5,294 nt of DNA, from the NCBI GenBank assembly GCA_949127925.1, contig CASBQX010000137.1, forward strand, positions 1 to 5,294. The letters are read 5' to 3'. Shown in pieces: positions 1 through 5,104 of the stretch (its first letter is position 1; every line of letters starts with the position of its first letter). Under the pieces are notes generated by a model. It saw only the letters and a list, made by a program, of their open reading frames with translations, did no database searches and was not told where the DNA came from. Source of the stretch: Synechococcales cyanobacterium PMM_0002. GTDB taxonomy: Bacteria > Cyanobacteriota > Cyanobacteriia > Elainellales > Elainellaceae. The position numbers and the translations under genes are program-made.

Positions 1-905
1 GCACTGCTGAGATCCAGCTCTAAAATACTTTCTATCCCACCACAGCCAAGCCGAGCCGGAACCCCAATAAACACGTCATTGAGTCCGTACTCGCCCCGTA
101 AATAAGCCGCAATCGGCAGCAGTCGAGATTTATTCTGCAAAATGGTTTCGACCATGGCGCAAGCGGATGAAGCCGGCGCATAGTAAGCCCCGCCCGTTTG
201 CAGCAGTTCGACAATTTCGGCACCGCCATTTCGGGTGCGATCGACTAGGCGGGCGATCGCTACCGCATCCAACAATTCGGTAATCGGAATCCCGTTGACG
301 CTGGAATAGCGCGGCAGTGGCACCATCAGCTCTCCGTGACTGCCCAGCACCATGGCACTGACATCAGCCGTGGACACGCCCAACTCCAGGGCAATAAAGG
401 TTTGAAACCGGGCAGAGTCTAAGATACCTGCCATGCCCATCACCCGCTCTGGCGGCAAACCGCTAGCTTGCCACGCCATGTAGGTCATGACATCTAGCGG
501 ATTGGTCACCACAATTAAGATGGCATCGGGAGAGTGGGCGATCGCTTCCTTGGCGGCGTGCACCACAATCTGGGCATTAGTTTTTAGCAAATCGTCTCGC
601 GACATGCCGGGTCGGCGCGGCAACCCGGCCGTAATCACCACAATGGTTGAACCTGCCGTGTCTGCATAATTAGCAGTTCCCCGAATGTGGCGATCGTGCC
701 CCTCTAGTCCGCGTGCTTCCATTAAGTCGAGCGCTAGACCCTGAGGGCGACCCGCCAAAATATCGAGCAGCACCACATCTGCCAGATTTCGTTCGGCAAT
801 CCGCTGCGCCAGCGTTCCCCCCACATTGCCTGCACCAATGACCGCCACACGAGTGGGAGCACAAGCATTGAGTGTTTGGGAGGGTGGATTCATGGTGGAA
901 CTCAT
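1..905 (-). CDS. mdh: Malate dehydrogenase, NAD-dependent (partial, C-terminus cut by window edge)
   Basis: This gene encodes the cytoplasmic enzyme that interconverts malate and oxaloacetate with NAD(H). The frame is open from the ATG at 905 to the left edge, giving 301 complete codons. The LDH/MDH family is usually about 310-325 residues, so only a short C-terminal piece is missing. Visible motifs are the Rossmann loop GAGNVG (residues 24-29), the acidic end of strand 2 in LLD (Asp48, favouring NAD over NADP), the substrate loop AGLPRRPGMSR (about 93-103), VTNPLD (133-138), GILDSARF with the Asp/Arg pair (Asp163, Arg166), and the catalytic His190 in GSHGELMVP. The Arg in the RRPGMSR loop, where lactate dehydrogenases have Gln, points to malate as substrate. 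A second in-frame ATG at 893 is an alternative start; neither ATG has a clear Shine-Dalgarno. The gene lies 100 bases downstream of ndhO on the same strand. Family assignment is secure; the start is less so. Confidence 0.95.
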   Translation of the reverse strand, partial: MSSTMNPPSQTLNACAPTRVAVIGAGNVGGTLAQRIAERNLADVVLLDILAGRPQGLALDLMEARGLEGHDRHIRGTANYADTAGSTIVVITAGLPRRPGMSRDDLLKTNAQIVVHAAKEAIAHSPDAILIVVTNPLDVMTYMAWQASGLPPERVMGMAGILDSARFQTFIALELGVSTADVSAMVLGSHGELMVPLPRYSSVNGIPITELLDAVAIARLVDRTRNGGAEIVELLQTGGAYYAPASSACAMVETILQNKSRLLPIAAYLRGEYGLNDVFIGVPARLGCGGIESILELDLSS

Positions 906-928
906 GGTAGGAAAGCGGCGATCGCACG

Positions 929-950
929 TCTGTAGAAGTTCTGTAGAAGT
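929..950. repeat. Tandem pair of an 11-base unit upstream of mdh
   Basis: TCTGTAGAAGT occurs twice in perfect tandem (929-939 and 940-950), 24 bases before the mdh start. It could be a short duplication or a paired protein-binding site in the mdh leader. Nothing in the sequence decides between these. Confidence 0.6.
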
Positions 951-960
951 ATCGATAGAC

Positions 961-977
961 TACGCTACCGTAGCGTA
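961..977. other. Perfect inverted repeat between ndhO and mdh
   Basis: TACGCTAC and GTAGCGTA form 8-base arms around a single C (in RNA, about 7 pairs with a CCG loop). It lies 28 bases past the ndhO stop. There is no T-run on the minus-strand side, so it is a poor intrinsic terminator. It may instead be a processing or stability hairpin between ndhO and mdh, or an operator for mdh. Confidence 0.45.
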
Positions 978-1005
978 TGCGATCAAGCTTGCCCACCGAG
1001 CAGAT

Positions 1006-1221
1006 TTACTCAAACTTTTCCAATTGATCAGCCCTAAGCCACATATTGGGCGTCGGCACATGGCCAAACTGCACCAACATGTAGTCGCCCTTGGCATCTA
1101 GAATTTCGCCCTTGGTTTCAAAAATGTAGGGCGGAAACCGGCGATCGCTGGCCGCAGCTTCTAAACTGCCTTCTAACTTGGCTCGAATCGCTCGAACGAA
1201 ATCACCTTTTTGAACTGGCAT
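1006..1221 (-). CDS. ndhO: NAD(P)H-quinone oxidoreductase subunit O (NDH-1 subunit NdhO)
   Basis: This encodes a small peripheral subunit of the thylakoid NDH-1 complex, which takes electrons from ferredoxin to plastoquinone in cyclic electron flow and respiration. NdhO is specific to the cyanobacterial and plastid complexes. The 71-residue product begins MPVQKGDFVRAIRAKLEGS and ends with the WLRADQLEKFE block; both are recognisable NdhO signatures, and the length matches the family (about 70). The frame also opens at an ATG at 1272, adding 17 residues, but that extension has no family likeness and its purine-rich stretch abuts the ATG, so 1221 is preferred. No good Shine-Dalgarno precedes 1221. 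A weak promoter-like TATATT lies about 20 bases upstream of 1221, without a convincing -35. mdh follows after 100 bases on the same strand. Confidence 0.93.
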   Translation of the reverse strand: MPVQKGDFVRAIRAKLEGSLEAAASDRRFPPYIFETKGEILDAKGDYMLVQFGHVPTPNMWLRADQLEKFE

Positions 1222-1363
1222 GGCTGGGTGTGTCCACAATATAATGAGTGTCCTTACAAAATCTAAACACATTCCTCTCTACTTAACGCCATTTAGTCCT
1301 ATACATTTTTCCTAGAGTTACCTTCTAGAATGCTCAATCCTGCTGGGCTGAACTTGGCTAAAC

Positions 1364-1408
1364 ATGAAACAGCCAGCATCGGTCCAAAAGATGCTGGCTG
1401 GGGTTCAT
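1364..1408 (-). terminator. Terminator-like hairpin after the GlsB-family gene
   Basis: CAGCCAGCATC (1370-1380) and GATGCTGGCTG (1390-1400) are perfect 11-base arms around a 9-base loop. Outer arms ATGAA/TTCAT extend the stem across a small internal loop. On the minus strand the stem is followed by TTTCATGTTTA, a broken T-rich tract, which suits termination of the minus-strand gene ending at 1458. There is no T-run in the plus direction. Confidence 0.6.
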
Positions 1409-1457
1409 TCGACCTGGCGTGAGGAGAGTCTGTAAATGGTCGAAGTTGTTGAGCGAA

Positions 1458-1730
1458 CTAAATGGCAGAGCTACGATTCAACAAGCCCCACAGGAAGATG
1501 GCAACCATGGCACCCAGCACTGCCACTACAATGCCTCCAATGCTAAGACCAGCCGCTGTTAGCTGAAGTGCGCCCGTGTTCAAAAATATGTACAGGCTAC
1601 CCCCGATGAATGCACCAATAATTCCTAGTAGGGTTGTAGCCAAAAACCCACCCCCTTGAGAGCCTGGATAAACTGCTTTGGCGATCGCGCCAGCGATTAC
1701 ACCCAAAATCAGCCATGCAATAATATTCAT
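1458..1730 (-). CDS. GlsB/YeaQ/YmgE-family small membrane protein
   Basis: The product is a 90-residue, very hydrophobic protein with three predicted membrane segments (about residues 2-20, 28-50 and 62-84). It carries the family's glycine-rich pattern: GVIAGAIAKAVYPGSQGGGF after the first helix and LLGIIGAFIGGSLY in the second. The family (also called transglycosylase-associated, although no enzyme activity is established) is induced by stress in several bacteria and presumably sits in the cytoplasmic membrane. The start at 1730 is chosen because AGGAG lies 8 bases upstream and because the family normally begins at this MNIIAWLI-type first helix. An in-frame ATG at 1793 would add 21 residues without a good ribosome site. 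A hairpin follows the stop, so the gene is probably monocistronic. Family call is strong; molecular role is unknown. Confidence 0.9.
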   Translation of the reverse strand: MNIIAWLILGVIAGAIAKAVYPGSQGGGFLATTLLGIIGAFIGGSLYIFLNTGALQLTAAGLSIGGIVVAVLGAMVAIFLWGLLNRSSAI

Positions 1731-1820
1731 ATTCCAATCTCCTGGAGAATCTACGTTTTTAACCAATGTAATTACAATATCAACGATTACCAAACGCTTC
1801 TTCTATCAAGAGAGAGAATT

Positions 1821-1860
1821 AGAAAAACCGAAAGGCATAAGCCATAAAATCCGTTTTTTG
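1821..1860 (-). terminator. Possible terminator after the 448-residue gene
   Basis: The stretch immediately past the stop at 1863 pairs AAAAAC (1823-1828) with GTTTTT (1853-1858) and, inside, GGC (1834-1836) with GCC (1841-1843) around ATAA, with mismatches between. Read on minus it ends in a T-run (GGTTTTTCT), as an intrinsic terminator should. The stem is imperfect and mostly A:T, so this is tentative. Confidence 0.4.
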
Positions 1861-1862
1861 CG

Positions 1863-3209
1863 TCAGGCTTTTTTCTTAAACCCAAACGACTGTTTTGCGG
1901 GAGCCTTAGCTTTGGGTTTGTCCTTATTAACTTCCAAAACAGCCTCTTGAAACAGATTGTGCAGATGCAGCGGAACACTGGCAATTTCGGGCAACTCTGG
2001 CTCTAAAGGCTTGTGATATTCTGCCAGAAGCATGTCTAAATCGCTACTCAAAACAAAATCTGGGCGATCGCATACCGTTTGAATTAACCGCTCCAAGGCG
2101 GCTGGATATTCCTGAGCAAGCTGATGCCAAACAAAGGCATTCATTTCTGGATCATCTAAGTAGCGACGCACCGACTTTGCCGCGATCGCAGGGTCGGCTG
2201 TATCCGACTCAGTTAGTTGCGCTAACTGAGTTTTGAGCGGCGCATAGGTCGAGAGCAACAGCTGCCCCCAGCGAGGATGGGTCATCACCGTGACTTGCTC
2301 AGCATTTTTTAGATGCGGCGGAAGTTCTACTTGAGGAGGAGCCATCTGAGCTTTTTCAGGATGTGCTAAGACGTCAGAAACCATCTTGGCATCCATGCCC
2401 GCCGCCGCCGCAGCGGTAGAGATTTCTGCGTTTGATAAGCCTGCTTCATCTGCCAAGTCACCCAGCGATTGATTCGGATCAATGGAGAGTGATTTAAGCC
2501 TTTTTTGCAGCGCAATTTCTTGAAATTCTTTAAACTTTTTGCTGAGGTGATAGCCAGATAGGGTGACTTGATCGGCACCAAAAAAGTCTACAAACTCATC
2601 GTGATATTTTTCAACTGACGTCCATGCTTCTTCTAGTAGGTCAGGAGCATCGCCGTACAGGTTCTTTTTGTGCGCTTTTTTGAAGTTGCCAATGGCGATC
2701 GCCAGCTTAGGCTTGCCCAATTTGCCCAAAGAGATATAGGGACTGAAAAACATCCAGCTTTCAAGATTGAAGGGAGCGATCTGGGTGAGCAGCATCTCTC
2801 CAGCTTTCAGGCGAGATAGCTTCGTTAATTCGTCGGGGTTAACCGATTTTAAAATATAGTGCTTATCCGTCATCCAGTTCGTCACCTCAACCCCATCCTC
2901 TAAGACTTGAGTGATGGCAAAAAGGCCGACAAAGCTAGATTTCCAACTGAGGACTAAAGCGCGATCGCCATCCGAAAGACTAGCTTGATCTTGCAGAAAC
3001 AAGTCAATCGGCGTAGAAGTATCGACGACACCTTCTGTCAAAAACCGATGAATGACCAATTCTCGTGAGTTCATCCCCTGCTGCTGAGGACCCGACAATT
3101 GGTCTGCACTGAAGCTTTCTAGCGCCGTTGCCAGTGCGCCATCCGCATCTAGCACAAAGTCCAGCAATGCTTGCTTCAGTTCTGCTGCCCGCTTGAGACT
3201 AGATTCCAC
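1863..3209 (-). CDS. Conserved-looking protein of unknown function, 448 residues, GTG start
   Basis: I do not recognise this protein with confidence. It reads as soluble: no signal peptide, no membrane segment, many charged helices. Residues 1-35 look helical. Residues about 50-145 (HRFLTEG, TPIDLFLQD, LSDGDRALVLSWKSSFVGLFAI, VTNWMTDKHYIL) resemble the pattern preceding SEC-C-type metal-binding tails in other bacterial proteins, but the cysteine/histidine tail itself is absent. Residues 145-240 are mixed, with a Lys-rich stretch. Residues 248-282 (LGDLADEAGLSNAEISTAAAAAGM) could form a small helix-turn-helix-like bundle. Residues 303-425 are helical with several Trp and Leu. The end (about 428-448) is a Lys/Ala/Pro tail finishing SFGFKKKA. 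The GTG start is supported by GAGGA six bases upstream. It stands alone, with a possible terminator after it. Base use and HIP1 content match its neighbours, so it looks resident rather than recently acquired. Confidence 0.88.
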   Translation of the reverse strand: MESSLKRAAELKQALLDFVLDADGALATALESFSADQLSGPQQQGMNSRELVIHRFLTEGVVDTSTPIDLFLQDQASLSDGDRALVLSWKSSFVGLFAITQVLEDGVEVTNWMTDKHYILKSVNPDELTKLSRLKAGEMLLTQIAPFNLESWMFFSPYISLGKLGKPKLAIAIGNFKKAHKKNLYGDAPDLLEEAWTSVEKYHDEFVDFFGADQVTLSGYHLSKKFKEFQEIALQKRLKSLSIDPNQSLGDLADEAGLSNAEISTAAAAAGMDAKMVSDVLAHPEKAQMAPPQVELPPHLKNAEQVTVMTHPRWGQLLLSTYAPLKTQLAQLTESDTADPAIAAKSVRRYLDDPEMNAFVWHQLAQEYPAALERLIQTVCDRPDFVLSSDLDMLLAEYHKPLEPELPEIASVPLHLHNLFQEAVLEVNKDKPKAKAPAKQSFGFKKKA

Positions 3210-3215
3210 AGAGGT

Positions 3216-3220
3216 TCCTC
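3216..3220 (-). promoter_or_regulatory. Ribosome-binding site deciding a GTG start
   Basis: GAGGA on the minus strand sits six bases before the GTG at 3209, fixing the start of the 448-residue protein. The site lies within a short inverted repeat (GAGG-AA-CCTC on minus), too tight to call a regulatory hairpin. Confidence 0.6.
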
Positions 3221-3393
3221 AAATTATTTACTGGGAGGCTCCTTAGCAGAATAACGTCCAAAGGAGGAGACCGACAAACCCCTTTTGATAGATGGATAAA
3301 ATTTAATCGATGGATAAATGCACCGACTCAGAGTTAAGGACTTGGGAGGAACGTGACTGTGAGCGATCGCCTCCACCGCCTGCCCATGCAGAA
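3221..3393. other. Intergenic leader region of the 448-residue gene
   Basis: No gene is supportable here. It holds a ten-base direct repeat GATGGATAAA (two copies around 3291-3318), an AAAGGAGG-like stretch on plus near 3260-3267 with no start codon at a usable distance, and one HIP1 octamer at 3363-3370. The promoter of the minus-strand gene at 3209 should lie here, but no clear -35/-10 pair was found. Confidence 0.4.
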
Positions 3394-3417
3394 ATGAGCG
3401 CTCCTAGGAGCGCTCAT
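3394..3417 (-). terminator. Perfect 24-base palindrome, probable terminator of the 113-residue gene
   Basis: The 24 bases are exactly self-complementary, with half-site ATGAGCGCTCCT. As RNA they give a ten-pair stem with a CUAG loop. It lies 56 bases past the stop of the minus-strand gene at 3474. On minus the stem is followed only by TTTC, so the T-tract is weak. Termination is the simplest role; a dimeric protein-binding site is the alternative. Confidence 0.5.
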
Positions 3418-3473
3418 CAATATCTGCTGATTTATATCATTAATCGACTAGCAGGATTAGGCAGCTTGAACCG

Positions 3474-3815
3474 TTAAATCATCCCTACCCCTTTACTCCG
3501 GCGATCGCCCTCTTCAGTTAATTTGCCCGTCTCGTCGGTTTCATTGATTTCGGCTAACTCTTGAACCCGCTCTGCCGCTTCAGCTGCTTTCTTAGCGTGC
3601 AGATCGCCAGGGACTTCGTAATACATCTCAGGCTCAACAGCGTAGTTGTTTGCCAAGCCTTCTTTATCTACTGTGTACCCACCAGCTATATCCAACGTTT
3701 CGTCGTGTTCGGGAAGCTGCTTGTAGCTCTCACCTTCACGCTCTTTACGAGCGGCCGTCTCGGCAGGAATGATACCCGTATCATAGGTATCTGGTGAGGA
3801 TTGATGGTCAGTCAT
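3474..3815 (-). CDS. Acidic, hydrophilic protein of unknown function, 113 residues
   Basis: The function is not recognised. The protein is strongly hydrophilic, rich in Glu and Asp, and has no Cys, Trp or membrane segment. The order is a disordered-looking start with TYDTGIIPAETAARKEREGE (10-29), a central block LDIAGGYTVDKEGLANNYAVEPEMYYEVPGD (41-71) that looks like the constrained core, an Ala/Glu helix (about 73-92), and a charged tail ending GVGMI. I have the impression that similar small proteins occur in other cyanobacteria, but this cannot be checked here. The ATG at 3815 has GGAG seven bases upstream, a good ribosome site. The open frame spans the whole ORF with no overlap, and a perfect palindrome lies downstream. 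It sits beside a CsbD-family gene on the same strand (306-base gap), so a stress-related role is possible but is inference only. Confidence 0.85.
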   Translation of the reverse strand: MTDHQSSPDTYDTGIIPAETAARKEREGESYKQLPEHDETLDIAGGYTVDKEGLANNYAVEPEMYYEVPGDLHAKKAAEAAERVQELAEINETDETGKLTEEGDRRSKGVGMI

Positions 3816-4121
3816 AACATGTCTCCAAGCTAAATATTTCCGCGCTAATCGTTGCAGTTCTTAGTCGGTTAATTTTCTCAGGATCATCTTGACTAAGACC
3901 CTTAGAAAACTGATTTCAAGAAAAGGCTTTCGCTCTTAATTTTCAACTTGATTAACTAACTCACAGGAGATCTTCAGAGGAGGGTGAGTTGCCTCACCCC
4001 TGCACGCTTATTGCAGTTTTCTCCTCATCAAGTCGCTTTTGGCACTTCTGTTAACCATGCACTTTTAATGCAATCTCAGCAAAAAGTTGTCAATCAAGGG
4101 GAAGCTAAAATCAAATGACAG
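3816..4121. other. 306-base intergenic region between csbD-like gene and 113-residue gene
   Basis: No open frame with a ribosome site was found. It is AT-rich near 3900-3960. It contains a 7-base inverted repeat CTTAGTC (3860-3866) / GACTAAG (3891-3897) in the presumed leader of the minus-strand gene at 3815, a small CTAAG-ACC-CTTAG hairpin (3893-3905), the GGGTGAG hairpin listed separately, and CTGCA...TGCAG followed by TTTT (about 4000-4020) that resembles a weak plus-strand terminator. No clear promoter is visible. Confidence 0.4.
3982..3999 (-). terminator. Hairpin downstream of the CsbD-family gene
   Basis: GGGTGAG (3982-3988) and CTCACCC (3993-3999) form a 7-pair GC-rich stem with a TTGC loop, 122 bases after the minus-strand stop at 4122. 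No T-run follows on minus, so it may be a 3' end stabiliser or a poor terminator. Confidence 0.35.
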
Positions 4122-4304
4122 TTAATCAATCACTTTCTTGACTTCATCTTTTACATCTTCACCAGTATGACGAGCTTTGGCTTCGGCTTGCTTGGCCTTG
4201 CCTGCGGCTTGGTCTTGAGGATCGCCAGTGACGTTGCCTGCTGCTTCTTGAAGCTTACCTTCAACGTTTTTGGCAGTAGCTTTCAATCTATCTTCAGTGC
4301 TCAT
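4122..4304 (-). CDS. CsbD-family small hydrophilic stress protein
   Basis: The product is 60 residues, highly charged and free of Cys, Trp and membrane segments. It matches the CsbD pattern: an N-terminal RLKATAKNVEGKLQEAAGNVTGD block, then QDQAAGKAKQAEAKAR, forming the expected amphipathic helices with the repeated GK(x)QEAAG / GKAKQAE motifs. Length is normal for the family (about 60-70). CsbD was named as a SigB-controlled general stress gene in Bacillus subtilis, and relatives are common and stress-induced elsewhere; the biochemical role is unknown. The start at 4304 is supported by AAGGA eight bases upstream. It is divergent from the small repeat-peptide gene at 4536, sharing a 231-base upstream region. 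Confidence 0.92.
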   Translation of the reverse strand: MSTEDRLKATAKNVEGKLQEAAGNVTGDPQDQAAGKAKQAEAKARHTGEDVKDEVKKVID

Positions 4305-4446
4305 AAGTCACGTCCTTTTGATAAAAGTGAGAAATGCAGTGAACATCTACCAATCTACAAACAAACCTCGACTTCATCATCTGCCAGCAGAGATAAGCGG
4401 CCTGTTTGCGGCTACCTATAAAGTGCAATCTCTTTTGCGGGGAGTG

Positions 4447-4462
4447 TCACCCGATCGGGTGA
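4447..4462. promoter_or_regulatory. 16-base perfect palindrome in the divergent intergenic region
   Basis: TCACCCGATCGGGTGA is exactly self-complementary and lies between the divergent csbD-like gene (start 4304) and the 43-residue gene (start 4536). Position and symmetry fit an operator for a dimeric regulator, or a leader hairpin of the plus-strand transcript. The core CGATCG overlaps the HIP1 core, so chance enrichment of such palindromes in this genome is a fair alternative. No convincing promoter boxes were found around it. Confidence 0.4.
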
Positions 4463-4520
4463 GGTAGGGAGCAGGCGATCGCCGTAGTATGCTTGTAGTG
4501 CTTCTGACAGTTATATCCCC

Positions 4521-4528
4521 AAAGGAGG
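4521..4528 (+). promoter_or_regulatory. Perfect Shine-Dalgarno for the 43-residue gene
   Basis: AAAGGAGG is an exact complement of the usual 16S rRNA 3' end (CCUCCUUU) and lies seven bases before the ATG at 4536. It is the strongest ribosome site in the window and the main reason to accept this short gene. A TTATAT box at 4511-4516 just upstream could be a -10 only if the leader is very short. Confidence 0.7.
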
Positions 4529-4535
4529 CGAAGCT

Positions 4536-4667
4536 ATGGAGTTCAATCGCGACGGCCTATACTACACAATCTTGACCCCTGTCGCCCTGCGCTCTGGCCT
4601 AGTCACCTCTGGCCTAGTCACCTCTGGCCTAGTCACCTCTGGCCTAGTCACCAAAGGAGCAGAGTGA
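4536..4667 (+). CDS. Small protein with four tandem SGLVT pentapeptides, 43 residues, novel
   Basis: The function is unknown and I recognise no family. The product starts MEFNRDGLYYTILTPVALR (1-19), continues with four exact SGLVT units (20-39) and ends KGAE. Each pentapeptide is encoded by an identical 15-base unit, so copy number can change without breaking the frame. DGLYYT at residues 6-11 resembles a diverged unit. The repeat is rich in Val, Thr, Leu and Gly, suggesting beta structure; there is no Cys, no clear membrane helix and no signal peptide. A period of five with central Leu recalls pentapeptide-repeat proteins, but Gly replaces the usual Asp/Asn and four units would make only about one coil. 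Support for expression comes from the perfect AAAGGAGG seven bases upstream and a terminator-like hairpin beginning at the stop codon. The main doubt is that a DNA tandem repeat could lie in frame by chance. Confidence 0.6.
   Translation: MEFNRDGLYYTILTPVALRSGLVTSGLVTSGLVTSGLVTKGAE
4592..4651 (+). repeat. Four perfect tandem copies of a 15-base unit
   Basis: CTCTGGCCTAGTCAC is repeated four times without any difference (4592-4606, 4607-4621, 4622-4636, 4637-4651). The multiple-of-three unit lies inside the 43-residue frame. The absence of spacers rules out a CRISPR array. Identity of the copies suggests recent expansion by slippage, so copy number may vary between strains. Confidence 0.95.
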
Positions 4668-4691
4668 AAACTGCCTAAGCTGGCGTTTTTC
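4667..4691 (+). terminator. Intrinsic terminator overlapping the stop of the 43-residue gene
   Basis: AAAAC (4667-4671) pairs with GTTTT (4685-4689) and GCC (4673-4675) with GGC (4682-4684), with one bulged T and a TAAGCT loop, followed by T and C residues. An A-tract, stem and T-tract arrangement is typical of an intrinsic terminator, and it starts at the last base of the TGA. The stem is only eight pairs, so strength is uncertain. Confidence 0.5.
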
Positions 4692-4789
4692 TACCAAAGT
4701 TTTGTTTCACCAGATTTTGTTTCATGTGTCATTTGCTGTTGTTGATGTGGCAGCAGCTCACTGTAATGCCAACTTGAGAGGTCTGATGT

Positions 4790-4807
4790 AGCAGGCGATC
4801 GCCTGCT
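4790..4807. repeat. 18-base perfect palindrome built on an extended HIP1 site
   Basis: AGCAGGCGATCGCCTGCT is exactly self-complementary and centres on GGCGATCGCC, the extended HIP1 form. A half-matching copy, GAGCAGGCGATCGCCG, lies at 4470-4485. Most likely this is part of the genome-wide HIP1 family; a hairpin role is possible but there is no T-run. Confidence 0.6.
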
Positions 4808-5047
4808 GGTTGCGGCGTTGGCAAACTGGTGTGGGTTGAGTTGGTGAGTTTAGGCGCTACGTTATGTCAGCCGCGTTGGCCGTAGGGGTTACGAGCAGCC
4901 AAACTGGCGCAACCTCAGGCCATTGGTGGTGTGCGATCGCGTTAGATCTGCACCTGCTGTGGTTTGGCTGGACGTTTGCAGTCGCGCGATCGCTCTGACT
5001 CCCTTGACTGTGGCCTAGTAGGCTGAGGCGTAAATCTGCCTGCCGTT

Positions 5048-5093
5048 CGTAGTGCGGGCTTCCAGCCTGCGCGGGCAAGATGCCCGCACTACG
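5048..5093. repeat. REP-like nested inverted repeat
   Basis: Outer arms CGTAGTGCGGGC (5048-5059) and GCCCGCACTACG (5082-5093) are perfect 12-base complements. Inside, two smaller hairpins are possible: GCGGGC-TTCCA-GCCTGC (5054-5070, one G:T pair) and GCGGGC-AAGAT-GCCCGC (5071-5087). The element can therefore fold as one long stem or as two adjacent stems. This architecture, short size and intergenic position fit a dispersed extragenic palindrome, a type common in cyanobacteria. No transposase lies nearby. Confidence 0.75.
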
Positions 5094-5104
5094 GTAGCCA
5101 AACT

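Noticed and set aside
670..996. Minus-strand open frame of 108 codons over the 5' part of mdh
   Set aside because: It lies in another frame of the same strand as mdh; the mdh frame carries all the dehydrogenase motifs, while this one is low-complexity Gly/Ser/Arg with no family likeness.
826..1101. Plus-strand open frame of 91 codons
   Set aside because: It is antisense to the mdh start, the intergenic gap and the end of ndhO, with no ribosome site.
1222..1272. Longer ndhO with start at 1272
   Set aside because: The extra 17 residues do not resemble NdhO, and the purine-rich run sits directly against that ATG, too close for a normal ribosome site.
3353..3397. Tiny plus-strand frame (GTG start after GGGAGGA) ending at the 24-base palindrome, like a leader peptide with an attenuator
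   Set aside because: No plus-strand gene follows for it to regulate, and the palindrome lacks a T-run on plus.
4167..4421. Plus-strand open frame antisense to the CsbD-family gene
   Set aside because: CsbD on minus has a clear family match and ribosome site; the antisense frame has neither.
4592..4651. Possible CRISPR array
   Set aside because: The units are directly abutted with no spacers and are only 15 bases long.
4536..4667. Possible cyanobactin or other RiPP precursor
   Set aside because: There is no recognisable leader, no cleavage motif, no Cys in the repeats and no modifying enzyme in the window.
4864..4998. Plus-strand open frame of 44 codons with a hydrophobic, Trp-rich end
   Set aside because: There is no Shine-Dalgarno and the frame runs through HIP1 sites; likely a chance frame.
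4857..5078. Minus-strand open frame of 73 codons
   Set aside because: Its N-terminal part is a translation of the REP-like repeat, it has no ribosome site, and the composition is not protein-like.
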